Shown: positions 32,533 to 40,747 of the stretch, one piece after another
How positions within the stretch are numbered: position 1 is the stretch's first letter
How the letters are laid out: each line of letters opens with the position of its first letter
Assembly: GCF_900114735.1 (NCBI RefSeq)
Contig: NZ_FOUA01000002.1
Span: 310,001-374,000 of the forward strand
Direction of reading: 5' to 3'
Length of the DNA stretch: 64,000 nucleotides
Source of the DNA: Halopseudomonas bauzanensis
GTDB lineage: Bacteria; Pseudomonadota; Gammaproteobacteria; Pseudomonadales; Pseudomonadaceae
Program-made: the position numbers and the translations under genes
Notes under the pieces: generated by a model
Told to the model about the DNA's origin: nothing
Seen by the model: only the letters and a program-made list of their open reading frames with translations
Database searches by the model: none

Positions 32533-34203
32533 GTGAAACAGAATACTTTCAAAGCCTGGTGCAAAAGCGGCAGCCCGTGGATCTGGATGAACGCCGGTGC
32601 GGTCTCCATCGCGGTGGTCATGACCCTGGGTCTGCTGATATTGATCGCCGTGCGCGGGCTCAGCCACTTCTGGCCTGCGGATGTGATCGAGGCACAGTAC
32701 CGTATCCCGGGGCAGGAATCCCTGATCATTATGGGCGAGGTCAATAGCCGGGAAGAGGTGCCTGCGGCGCGTCTCGCCGGGGCCGGCCTGCCGGTGGATG
32801 CGGAAAACGAAAGCTTCATGGAGCGCCAGTTGCTCAAGGTCGGTAACCGGGACCTCTATGGTGCCGATTTCCGCTGGGTGGTCGGTGAGTGGCTGGAAAA
32901 TATACGCACGCCGGAAGATATCATCGTCATCGAACGTCGGGAGTGGGGCAACTTCTATGGCTACCTGACCGACGTGCGCCAGAATGGTGAGGTTGTCGCC
33001 ACCGGCGCCGATGCCTGGCCGGCGCTGGAGCAGGCGATGGATCGCGCACTGGCTATCTATGACGATATCCAGCAGCTGGAAAAGTCCGACATCGGCCGCA
33101 TCAACTCCGGCCTGGAGCGGGTGCGCCTGCAGGAGCGCGGCTATGAGATGCGCAACGAGCTGACGCCCGAGCTGGAAGCCGCACTGGAAGCCGAGCGTAC
33201 CGCGCTGAACAATGAGTATGCCGAGCTGGAGCAGCACCTGATGGGGCTGTATCAGGAGTTCAACCGCGACAGCCTGACGGCGCGGGTGTCGGACGGCCGT
33301 GAGAAGGAGATCAATCTCAGCAAGGTCGTGCGTGCCTTCCAGCCCAACAGCATGACCACCCTAGACAAGATCGGGCACTACTTCGCCAAGCTGTGGGAGT
33401 TCGTCAGCGACGAGCCGCGTGAGGCCAACACGGAAGGCGGCGTATTCCCGGCGATCTTCGGTACGGTGCTGATGGTGTTGATCATGTCGGTGGTAGTCAC
33501 GCCGTTTGGTGTGCTGGCGGCGGTTTACCTGCGCGAATATGCCAAACAAGGCGTGGTGACTCGCACCATCAGGATCGCGGTCAACAACCTGGCGGGGGTA
33601 CCCTCGATCGTCTATGGTGTGTTCGGTCTGGGCTTCTTTATCTACTTCCTTGGTGGCAGCATCGATTCGCTGTTCTTCCCCGAGGCGCTGCCGACACCGA
33701 CCTTCGGTACCGGCGGTATGCTGTGGGCCTCGCTGACCCTGGCGCTGCTGACGGTGCCGGTGGTGATCGTCTCCACCGAAGAAGGTCTGACACGGATTCC
33801 CCGCTCCCTGCGCGAAGGCTCCCTGGCGCTGGGCGCGACCAAATCGGAAACCCTGTGGAAGATCATCCTGCCGATGTCCAGCCCGGCGATGATGACCGGT
33901 CTGATCCTGGCGGTAGCCCGCGCGGCTGGCGAAGTAGCCCCGCTGATGCTGGTAGGTGTGGTCAAGCTGGCACCGTCACTGGCGGTGAATGGCAACTATC
34001 CTTATCTGCACCTGGACCAGAAGTTCATGCACCTTGGTTTCCATATCTATGATGTCGGTTTCCAAAGCCCCAACGTCGAGGCCGCGCGGCCGCTGGTCTA
34101 CGCGACGGCGTTATTGCTGGTCGCAGTGATCGCCCTGCTGAATTTCTCGGCGGTCGCGATACGTAACCACCTGCGCGAAAAATACAAGGCGCTGGAAAAC
34201 TGA
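32533..34203 (+). CDS. pstA: Phosphate ABC transporter permease PstA (long form)
   Basis: PstA is the second channel subunit. The 556-residue protein has an N-terminal membrane helix at about 20-42 and a periplasmic, partly coiled-coil insert of about 250 residues (AALEAERTALNNEYAELEQHL). The permease domain follows, with NNLAGVPSIVYGVFGLGFF and the coupling loop LREGSLALGATKSETLWKIILP. The start is GTG 32533, with AGGA upstream; the next ATG would remove part of the first helix. Gap to pstB is 33 bases. Confidence 0.93.
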   Translation: MKQNTFKAWCKSGSPWIWMNAGAVSIAVVMTLGLLILIAVRGLSHFWPADVIEAQYRIPGQESLIIMGEVNSREEVPAARLAGAGLPVDAENESFMERQLLKVGNRDLYGADFRWVVGEWLENIRTPEDIIVIERREWGNFYGYLTDVRQNGEVVATGADAWPALEQAMDRALAIYDDIQQLEKSDIGRINSGLERVRLQERGYEMRNELTPELEAALEAERTALNNEYAELEQHLMGLYQEFNRDSLTARVSDGREKEINLSKVVRAFQPNSMTTLDKIGHYFAKLWEFVSDEPREANTEGGVFPAIFGTVLMVLIMSVVVTPFGVLAAVYLREYAKQGVVTRTIRIAVNNLAGVPSIVYGVFGLGFFIYFLGGSIDSLFFPEALPTPTFGTGGMLWASLTLALLTVPVVIVSTEEGLTRIPRSLREGSLALGATKSETLWKIILPMSSPAMMTGLILAVARAAGEVAPLMLVGVVKLAPSLAVNGNYPYLHLDQKFMHLGFHIYDVGFQSPNVEAARPLVYATALLLVAVIALLNFSAVAIRNHLREKYKALEN

Positions 34204-34236
34204 TCGTCTCAACCTTTACGACGCGGATACAGAATT

Positions 34237-35070
34237 ATGTCCAATAGCAGCAAAACCCATGCAATGGATATGAGCGCTCTGGAGCGCTCGCAGCAGGTGC
34301 TGAGCATGGATCAGGAAACCATCGCCCTCGATGTGCCTGGTCTGAGCTTGTTTTATGGCAGCAAGCAGGCATTGTTCGACGTGAACATCCAGATCCCGCG
34401 TAACCGGGTCACCGCTTTTATCGGCCCGTCCGGTTGCGGTAAGTCGACCTTGCTGCGCTGCTTCAACCGGATGAATGATCTGGTTGATGGTTGCCGTATC
34501 GACGGCCAGATCCTGCTCGACGGCAAGGATATCTATGCCAAGGGCGTGAACGTGTCCAACCTGCGTCGCCGGGTCGGCATGGTCTTCCAGAAGCCTAACC
34601 CGTTCCCCAAGTCGATCTATGAAAACGTTGCCTACGGGTTGCGTATCCAGGGCGTCAACAACAAGCGCACCCTGGATGAAATGGTCGAGTGGGCGCTCAA
34701 CGGCGCGGCCTTGTGGGACGAGGTCAAGGATCGCCTGCATGAATCGGCATTGGGCCTGTCCGGTGGTCAGCAGCAGCGTCTGGTGATTGCCCGTACCATC
34801 GCCGTGGAGCCCGAAGTGCTGCTGCTCGACGAGCCGGCCTCAGCGCTGGACCCGATTTCGACACTGAAGATCGAGGAGCTGATCCACGAGCTGAAGGACA
34901 AGTTCACCATCGTCATCGTTACCCACAACATGCAGCAGGCGGCGCGGGTTTCGGACTACACGGCGTTCATGTACATGGGCGAGCTGATAGAGTTCGGTGA
35001 TACCAACACTCTCTTCACCAACCCGACCCAGAAACAGACCGAAGATTACATCACCGGCCGCTACGGCTAG
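34237..35070 (+). CDS. pstB: Phosphate ABC transporter ATP-binding protein
   Basis: PstB powers phosphate import. The 277-residue protein has Walker [10 protein letters not shown], the Q-loop [16 protein letters not shown], signature LSGGQQQR, Walker [14 protein letters not shown] and the H-loop [14 protein letters not shown] 30-residue N-terminal extension precedes the ABC fold. Length and motifs are complete. Its stop is 18 bases before phoU. With PhoU and PhoR it also transmits phosphate status to the PhoB/PhoR pair. Confidence 0.96.
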   Translation: MSNSSKTHAMDMSALERSQQVLSMDQETIALDVPGLSLFYGSKQALFDVNIQIPRNRVTAFIGPSGCGKSTLLRCFNRMNDLVDGCRIDGQILLDGKDIYAKGVNVSNLRRRVGMVFQKPNPFPKSIYENVAYGLRIQGVNNKRTLDEMVEWALNGAALWDEVKDRLHESALGLSGGQQQRLVIARTIAVEPEVLLLDEPASALDPISTLKIEELIHELKDKFTIVIVTHNMQQAARVSDYTAFMYMGELIEFGDTNTLFTNPTQKQTEDYITGRYG

Positions 35071-35088
35071 TCCGTGAGGAGAGTCGCC

Positions 35089-35838
35089 ATGAATAAAGAT
35101 ATAGATAGCTTCACCCAGCACATTTCCCAGCAATTCAACGAAGAGCTGGAGTCGCTCCGCACCCGGCTGTTGGAAATGGGTGGGCTGGTGGAGAAGCAGG
35201 TACACGACGCCCTGACCGCGCTGATCGAAGCGGATGGCAAGCTCGCCGAGCACGTGCGTGTAAACGACCGGGTCATCAATGACATGGAGCGTATGATCGA
35301 CGAAGATTGCATGCGCATTCTGGCCCGTCGGCAACCCGCTGCCAGCGACCTGCGCCTGGTAGTGAATATCAGCAAGATCATTGTCGATCTGGAACGCATT
35401 GGTGATGAAGCCTCGAAAATCGCCCGTCGGGCGCTGCAACTGATTGAAGAAGGTCAGGCACCGCGTGGGTACGTTGAATGCCGTCACATCGGCTATCACG
35501 TACACAAGATGGTGCAGCAGTCGCTGGACTCCTTCGCCCGCTACGACAGCCAGCAGGCGCTGGAAGTGGCGCGCGAAGACAAGGTCGTCGACCGGGAATA
35601 CAAGACCGCCATGCGCGAAATGGTCACCTACATGATGGAAGATCCGCGCTCGATCAGCCGCGTATTGAACATCCTCTGGGTGCTGCGTTCGCTGGAGCGT
35701 GTCGGTGATCACGCCCGTAACGTCGCCGAGCACGTGATCCACATGGTCGAAGGCACCAACGTACGGCACGTCGGCCTCAAGCGGATGGCCGAGCAGGTGG
35801 AGGGCAGTGTCTCCACGGATAATGCTGCCGAGGATTGA
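35089..35838 (+). CDS. phoU: Phosphate signalling protein PhoU
   Basis: PhoU links the Pst transporter to PhoR and keeps the Pho regulon off when phosphate is plentiful. The 249-residue protein has two helical bundles with repeated metal-binding E-x3-D-x3-E style motifs: LERIGDEASKIA in the first half and LERVGDHARNVAEHVI in the second. GAGGAGAG lies before ATG 35089; an upstream start is less likely. It ends the operon, with its stop inside a bidirectional stem-loop shared with the converging gene. Confidence 0.96.
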   Translation: MNKDIDSFTQHISQQFNEELESLRTRLLEMGGLVEKQVHDALTALIEADGKLAEHVRVNDRVINDMERMIDEDCMRILARRQPAASDLRLVVNISKIIVDLERIGDEASKIARRALQLIEEGQAPRGYVECRHIGYHVHKMVQQSLDSFARYDSQQALEVAREDKVVDREYKTAMREMVTYMMEDPRSISRVLNILWVLRSLERVGDHARNVAEHVIHMVEGTNVRHVGLKRMAEQVEGSVSTDNAAED

Positions 35839-35851
35839 TCTCGGCAGTATT
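35821..35851. terminator. Bidirectional terminator overlapping two stop codons
   Basis: AATGCTGCCGAG (35821-35832) pairs with CTCGGCAGTATT (35840-35851), allowing one G-T pair, around a seven-base loop. It carries the phoU stop and touches the stop of the converging DUF2845-like gene. Confidence 0.8.
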
Positions 35852-36152
35852 ACCGCTGGCTGCGAATCTGCACCAGCCGTCCATCGATAAAGCGCAGATG
35901 GTAGGACATGCCATGGGTTGGGCCGTATAACCAGTGCTCAACCATGACCGCGCCCTGCACGGTCTGGCCGGCTGTATCGACCTCAGGATGATTCACCTGC
36001 CGGGAAGCCGGCTCACCGCACTTTTCCATGACAACCAGGATGGTGTCGCCCGTGGAAATCAGGCCGCTGTCACACCGCATCGTCGCTGCCTGCGCGCCCG
36101 CAGCCAGCATCAACAGCATCATACCAGCCAGACAGTAGGTAATAGGGTTCAT
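35850..36152 (-). CDS. DUF2845-like secreted protein
   Basis: The 100-residue protein has a signal peptide (TYCLAGMMLLMLAAGAQA) and then ATMRCDSGLISTGDTILVVMEKCGEPASRQ. The paired cysteines and CGEP motif are typical of DUF2845, periplasmic proteins of unknown function. It is intact, starts at ATG 36152 and converges on phoU. No partner gene is obvious. Confidence 0.8.
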   Translation of the reverse strand: MNPITYCLAGMMLLMLAAGAQAATMRCDSGLISTGDTILVVMEKCGEPASRQVNHPEVDTAGQTVQGAVMVEHWLYGPTHGMSYHLRFIDGRLVQIRSQR

Positions 36153-36276
36153 TGCGTACCTCGGCAGATGTCATGGCAGGAGCGTAAGTTGTCCCAGCAT
36201 ATCGACTGTCAGCCGCCTTGGGTAATGGGTGATGTGCCAACGCTGTGATGCACCTCTCATCCAGACAGCAAGTGCC

Positions 36277-36304
36277 TTGACCTGCCTCGGGGCTTCGCTA
36301 GGAT
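36277..36304 (+). promoter_or_regulatory. Promoter of the type VI effector cassette
   Basis: TTGACC (36277-36282) and TAGGAT (36299-36304) are separated by 16 bases, a fair sigma-70 promoter 48 bases before the PAAR gene start. Confidence 0.6.
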
Positions 36305-36351
36305 CATCGCTGCCTCAATCCACAGGATTTATCAGGAAAACAGGGACGGCG

Positions 36352-36930
36352 ATGATCAAGATAGGCGTAGGCTCCAAGACCTCTACCGGCGGCACAGTGA
36401 TCGAAGGCAATCCCGGCATCATGTTCGATGGCCTGGTGGCCAGCTCGGTCGGTCATCAGGCAAGCTGCCCCGCTTGCCGCAAAGGCATCGGCCCCATCAT
36501 GGCTGTCGGACCCAGAACAGTAGTTCTGCCAGCGGGACCGGCGGCGCGGGCCGGCGACTACGTCGCCTGCGGCTGCCCGGCCGGCTCGAATACGCTGTTG
36601 GCTGACGGTACCGTGCATATTGGCAGTCGGGCCAGTGGCGGAACTGCTGCCGGCGCCTTCCTCTTCAATAATACCGTAGTGCACAAATCCATTGATCGCA
36701 TCTACTGGTCCTATAGTGAGAGTCAGGCGCCGATATCCGATACCTCGCGTTTTTATATCGATCTCAATCTGCACGCCGAAACCACCGGCTACGAGCTTGG
36801 TGAGACGGTGGAAATACACTTACAGGGGCCGCTCGACAAGACGGTGACCGGAACCGTACAGGCGGACGGTACGGTATTTATACCGGAGGTGCTGAAAAAT
36901 CAGCATTTGGACCTGCAAGGAGTACTCTGA
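36352..36930 (+). CDS. PAAR-domain protein (type VI secretion spike tip)
   Basis: The 192-residue protein has an N-terminal PAAR-like fold: VGSKTSTGGTVIEGNPGIMFDGLVASSVGHQASCPACRKGIGPI, with paired Cys and His for zinc, to about residue 95. It continues into a beta-rich extension of about 95 residues (DTSRFYIDLNLHAETTGYELGETVEIHLQGPL). PAAR proteins sharpen the VgrG spike and carry effectors. ATG 36352 is chosen over an upstream frame because of position and RBS. It overlaps the Tae4 gene by one base. Confidence 0.9.
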   Translation: MIKIGVGSKTSTGGTVIEGNPGIMFDGLVASSVGHQASCPACRKGIGPIMAVGPRTVVLPAGPAARAGDYVACGCPAGSNTLLADGTVHIGSRASGGTAAGAFLFNNTVVHKSIDRIYWSYSESQAPISDTSRFYIDLNLHAETTGYELGETVEIHLQGPLDKTVTGTVQADGTVFIPEVLKNQHLDLQGVL

Positions 36931-37496
36931 TGACCAGTCTTATCGCCACCGCTGGGAGTGCCTCGACCCGCCTGGAAATCAAACGCCCCGCGTTCCAGTC
37001 CTTGTGGGACGCGTATGCCGAAGTGGGAGCTATGGCCGCCCCGGACGTGTATGAACTCGTGGGCGGAGATGTGGCCAGGCATCGCCGGGCCAATCCAGAG
37101 GCTTATACCAACGCTTGTGCGCTGCGCATGAGCCGAGCCTTCAACCATGGAGGCTACGCGATTCCACGAGGCACAATCATTCCCGCTACGCCGATTTACC
37201 GGGTTCGTGGCGATGACGGCCAGCCCTACATTATGCGGGTCGATGACATCATCCACTTCGTGAAGCACAATTGGGGCAGCGCCGATAAGGTGTTGCAGCC
37301 AGCCCAGGCAGGGCAGCTGGCGGGACTCAAGGGGCTTATCGTGATGGAGGTGTCGGGCTGGAGTGATGCCACTGGACATGTCACCCTCTGGGATGACACC
37401 CGGGCCGGTGATGGTACGGACTACCAAAACCCGAATAGCCATAGCTATAACGCCCGGGTATCGCTTACCCGCATTCTGTATTGGGAACTCAAATGA
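36930..37496 (+). CDS. tae4: Type VI secretion amidase effector Tae4
   Basis: Tae4 cuts the peptidoglycan D-Glu-mDAP bond in rival cells. The 188-residue protein has the NlpC/P60-like catalytic pair: C63 in NACALRMSRAFNH and H150 in DATGHVTLWDD, with D155/D156 as likely third residue. The LKGLIVMEVSGWSDATGHVTLWD segment is diagnostic of the family. It has no signal peptide, as expected for a secreted effector. It overlaps its neighbours on both sides (one base with PAAR, four with Tai4), so expression is coupled. Confidence 0.93.
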   Translation: MTSLIATAGSASTRLEIKRPAFQSLWDAYAEVGAMAAPDVYELVGGDVARHRRANPEAYTNACALRMSRAFNHGGYAIPRGTIIPATPIYRVRGDDGQPYIMRVDDIIHFVKHNWGSADKVLQPAQAGQLAGLKGLIVMEVSGWSDATGHVTLWDDTRAGDGTDYQNPNSHSYNARVSLTRILYWELK

Positions 37497-37927
37497 AACC
37501 GCTCATGTTTTTCCTGGCGCTGGCCACGGGCGCGCCCGTCTGGGCCACGCCATCCGAGGCGACATTGGCGGCCCGCCAGTCTTTGAAGAATTATGGATTG
37601 TCCCGTTGCCTGCTGACAGCTTATCCACAGCCGGGAGCGCTCAGGGATGATGTGGCAGAGGCGGTCGGCGCTTATTATTTCCTGGGCCGGGGTCAGCATC
37701 GGATTCATCAGGACGAAGATACACTGGAGACTCTGCACGATCCTTATGCGGTAGTGGCAGATTATTTTCGCGAGGCCATGATCAACGAGCCGGTGCACAT
37801 GAAGCAGGGCGGGGCGAATGCCTTTGCCGGATGCCTTGAGGTATATCATTCACCCGGAGTGGAGGAACTGGTACACCAGCAGGATGACTATATCCTGCCA
37901 CGGGCTGGAGAACAGACGGGCGACTGA
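37493..37927 (+). CDS. tai4: Type VI amidase immunity protein Tai4
   Basis: Tai4 protects the producer by binding Tae4 in its own periplasm. The 144-residue precursor has a signal peptide (LMFFLALATGAPVWA) and a helical body: LAARQSLKNYGLSRCLLTAYP, AEAVGAYYFLGRGQ, and KQGGANAFAGCLEVYHS. Two cysteines may form a disulfide, as in known Tai4. Its start overlaps the tae4 stop (ATGA), typical for an effector-immunity pair. Position, size and export fit; overall identity is inferred from context and pattern. Confidence 0.85.
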   Translation: MKPLMFFLALATGAPVWATPSEATLAARQSLKNYGLSRCLLTAYPQPGALRDDVAEAVGAYYFLGRGQHRIHQDEDTLETLHDPYAVVADYFREAMINEPVHMKQGGANAFAGCLEVYHSPGVEELVHQQDDYILPRAGEQTGD

Positions 37928-37951
37928 GATGGCTGCGGTTCACGCACAAAC

Positions 37952-37985
37952 AAAAAGGGCCGAGTCAATCAGACTCAGCCCCTTG
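37952..37985 (-). terminator. Hairpin terminator after cytochrome c gene
   Basis: GGGCCGAGTC and GACTCAGCCCC form a stem flanked by A-run on the plus-strand left side, which reads as a T-run on the minus strand. It terminates the cytochrome gene and may serve the converging immunity gene too. Confidence 0.8.
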
Positions 37986-38009
37986 TCGGCACTGCTGTGC
38001 GGATGTCGC

Positions 38010-38318
38010 TTAGTTCAGCGAGAGAATCCAGTCGGCCAGCTTGCCGGCTTCTTCTTCGGTTACCTGGTTCGGCGGCATGGGGATCGGGCCCCAGATACCG
38101 CTGGAACCATTCTGGATGCTGGCCATGATGTGCTCCTTGCCATCGGCCTGCTCGCCGTACTTGGCAGCGACTTCCTTCATAGCCGGACCGACGAGTTTGG
38201 TATCAACGGTGTGGCAGGCGACACATACCTTACTCTGGAACAATTCTTCAGCGGCAGAGGCTGAGTGAGCAGCTGTCAGGGCGGCTGCGGCGACCAAGGG
38301 CAACAGATAGAACTTCAT
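38010..38318 (-). CDS. Small periplasmic cytochrome c (c551/c5 type)
   Basis: The 102-residue precursor has a signal peptide ([20 protein letters not shown]) and the haem motif CVACH (C32, C35, H36). The distal ligand is the Met in [10 protein letters not shown]. This matches Pseudomonas cytochrome c551, which carries electrons in the periplasm to nitrite reductase or oxidases. It stands alone with its own terminator. Confidence 0.9.
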   Translation of the reverse strand: MKFYLLPLVAAAALTAAHSASAAEELFQSKVCVACHTVDTKLVGPAMKEVAAKYGEQADGKEHIMASIQNGSSGIWGPIPMPPNQVTEEEAGKLADWILSLN

Positions 38319-38570
38319 GATATATCCTCGAAGGCTAATATGGATGCAGCTCCTGCTTATGCGCGTCAGTCTCTGCGGCAGGTATGTGTCTAAGATGGCT
38401 TAGGTAACGGGTTATTTCAAGTAGTCAGATTGCCGCAGGTGGATTTGGTTGGACGCGGAGCGCATGTTTGGGTATTTTGCGGTACATAAATTCAATGTGT
38501 ATCCGAACGATCTATTTGTGCTGGATTGATCGCGCGGCCGCGTCATTTATCTGATATCTCAGGAGAGTAA

Positions 38571-39728
38571 ATGGAAATCACGTCCTACAGCAACAACTGG
38601 AGCTATCCCACCAACGTTCGTGTCGGCGCTGGGCGTATTCGTGAACTGGCCAAATGTTGCGGGCAGTTGGGGATGAAGGCGCCGTTGCTGATCACTGACC
38701 CGGGTCTGGCCGCGCTGCCGATTGTCGAGCAGGCTTTGCAGGTATGCCGTGAAGCCGGACTGGAAATCGGTCTGTTCAGCGCGATCAAAGGCAACCCCAC
38801 CGGCGGCAACGTGGCCGATGGCATCGCTGCGCTCAAGGCGGGCAATCATGACGGCGTGATCGCCTTCGGCGGTGGCTCGGCCATCGATGCGGCCAAGGCG
38901 GTGGCATTGGTGGGCAGACAGAACTGCTCTCTGTGGGAAGCGCGTAACCCGGCCACTATCGATGCCAGCCTGATGCTGCCGGTCGTCGCGGTCCCGACTA
39001 CGGCGGGTACCGGCTCCGAGGTGGGTAATGCCTCGGTCATTACCGATGAGGAGAATCATGCCAAGCGCATTATCTTCCATCCCAAGATGACCCCGGCGAT
39101 CGTCATTCTGGACCCTGAGCTGACCCTGGGCTTGCCCGCGAAGCTGACTGCGGCTACCGGGATGGACGCTCTGGCACATAACCTGGAGGCCTTCCTCGCG
39201 CCGACGTTCCATCCGATGGCTGAAGGCATCGCGTTGGAAGGCATGCGCCTGGTCAAGGAATACCTGCCGCGCGCTGTACGCAACGGCAATGACATCGATG
39301 CGCGGCTGCAGATGCTGGTAGCGTCGAGCATGGGTGCAACTGCTTTCCAGCGCGGCCTGGGCGCGATTCACGCGGTGTCCCATAGCATCGGCGCGTTGTA
39401 TGACTCGCATCATGGTCTGCTCAATGCCATCGTCATGCCCTATGTCATGCAGGCCAACCGCTCGGTGATCGAGCCGGAGATGGCCCGTGCTGCCCGCTAC
39501 CTGGGCCTGCCCCATGCGGACTTCAATGGCATGCTGGATTGGGTACTGAATTTGCGCGCCGAATTGGGCCTGCCGCATACCCTGGCCGAGATCGGTGTGG
39601 ATGATTCCAAGGCCGAGCTGATCGGCGAAATGTCGATCAAGGACGTCACTGCTCGCACCAATGCGCGTCAGTTGACCGCCGCTGAATACCAACAGCTGTT
39701 CCTCAATGCTCTGACCGGCAAGCTCTGA
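38571..39728 (+). CDS. Iron-containing alcohol dehydrogenase
   Basis: The 385-residue cytosolic enzyme oxidises alcohols with NAD(P). It has the nucleotide-binding GGGSAIDAAKAVAL, the PTTAGTGSEV region, and metal ligands in GMDALAHNLEAFL and in AIHAVSHSIGALYDSHHGLLNAIVMPYV. CAGGAGAG lies before ATG 38571. The 250 bases upstream hold its promoter region, with no site I can name. It is a single-gene unit followed by a stem-loop. The alcohol substrate is not evident. Confidence 0.92.
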   Translation: MEITSYSNNWSYPTNVRVGAGRIRELAKCCGQLGMKAPLLITDPGLAALPIVEQALQVCREAGLEIGLFSAIKGNPTGGNVADGIAALKAGNHDGVIAFGGGSAIDAAKAVALVGRQNCSLWEARNPATIDASLMLPVVAVPTTAGTGSEVGNASVITDEENHAKRIIFHPKMTPAIVILDPELTLGLPAKLTAATGMDALAHNLEAFLAPTFHPMAEGIALEGMRLVKEYLPRAVRNGNDIDARLQMLVASSMGATAFQRGLGAIHAVSHSIGALYDSHHGLLNAIVMPYVMQANRSVIEPEMARAARYLGLPHADFNGMLDWVLNLRAELGLPHTLAEIGVDDSKAELIGEMSIKDVTARTNARQLTAAEYQQLFLNALTGKL

Positions 39729-39742
39729 GTCGACTCACCGCT

Positions 39743-39768
39743 ACGCCACGTCGAGTCTGACGTGGCGT
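39743..39768 (+). terminator. Stem-loop after alcohol dehydrogenase gene
   Basis: ACGCCACGTC (39743-39752) and GACGTGGCGT (39759-39768) form a perfect ten-base stem with a six-base loop, 14 bases after the stop. There is no T-run. Confidence 0.6.
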
Positions 39769-39885
39769 CAGCGGACGTTCTTGCTGCCTTCAGCTGCCTT
39801 CTGCTGTCTCACGCCGCCGCCCTTTGCTGGGTATTTGCCATCACTCTGGGGTAAGCTGTGGCGGTAACTGACAGAGAGAATCTCA

Positions 39886-40725
39886 ATGGCGAGTGTATCC
39901 GTTCTGGTTGTGGATGATGCCCCCTTTATCCGTGACCTGATCAAGAAAGCCCTGCGCAGTCATTTCCCGGGTCTGCAGATCGAAGAGGCGGTGAATGGCA
40001 GCAAGGCACGTCAGCTGCTTGCCCGAACCTCATTCGACCTGATCCTGTGCGACTGGGAAATGCCAGAGCTGAGCGGCCTGGAATTGCTGCAGTGGTTTCG
40101 CACCCAATCCGGTCAGGAGAAGACGCCTTTCATCATGGTGACCAGCCGGGGTGACCGCGACAATGTAGTCGAGGCCATCAAGGCGGGTGTCAGCGACTAT
40201 GTTGGTAAGCCGTTCAGCAACGAACAGCTGATTTCCAAGGTGCGCAAGGCCTTGCAGCGGGCTGGCAAGCTGCAGCAGTTGCGTGCCCGTCCCGTTGCCA
40301 CCGGCGGACACGCCCAGGAGACCATCACCAGCCTGCTGGGCTCGCGCCCGGCGCCTGTCCCACCCACAACCCCGAAGCCGGCCGTGCCGGTGGATAACCG
40401 GACAGCAGCACGCTCAACGGCTCGGGCGCAACTGCGCGTGGCTGGTCAGCAGTTCGCCTGTGTCATCCGGAGCCTTAGCCTGCGCGATGCACGGTTGGTG
40501 GTGCGCCGGGGTGAGCAATTGCCGGCAGTGTTCGACAGCGCGGTGCTGGATCTGGAGCAGGAAGGTGAGCAGGGCGTGGCCCGTATCAACGGCTACGTGC
40601 ATACCCTGGCGGCACTGGAGGATCGCATGGATTGCGAATGGGTGCTGGTGACGCTGAAATTCGTCGACCAGGACCCGGCCAAGCTGGAGTGGTTGTCGAT
40701 GCTGATTGCCGAGGGCGGTCACTGA
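39886..40725 (+). CDS. Response regulator with C-terminal PilZ-like domain
   Basis: The 279-residue protein has an N-terminal CheY receiver (D10, D11, phospho-acceptor D56 in LILCDWEMPELSG, K at KPFSNEQL). A proline-rich linker follows at about 145-170. The C-terminal region looks like a degenerate PilZ domain, with RSTAR as the arginine motif but LSLRDARL in place of the usual D-S-x-x-G. It may sense or bypass cyclic di-GMP. It converges on phoR, is not linked to a histidine kinase gene, and its partner kinase is unknown. Confidence 0.78.
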   Translation: MASVSVLVVDDAPFIRDLIKKALRSHFPGLQIEEAVNGSKARQLLARTSFDLILCDWEMPELSGLELLQWFRTQSGQEKTPFIMVTSRGDRDNVVEAIKAGVSDYVGKPFSNEQLISKVRKALQRAGKLQQLRARPVATGGHAQETITSLLGSRPAPVPPTTPKPAVPVDNRTAARSTARAQLRVAGQQFACVIRSLSLRDARLVVRRGEQLPAVFDSAVLDLEQEGEQGVARINGYVHTLAALEDRMDCEWVLVTLKFVDQDPAKLEWLSMLIAEGGH

Positions 40726-40747
40726 GCCGTCAACGACGGCTCATTCT

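Noticed and set aside
31768-33237. A 489-codon minus-strand frame opposite pstC and pstA
   Set aside because: His/Gln-rich wording typical of an antisense shadow; it spans two real genes and their gap.
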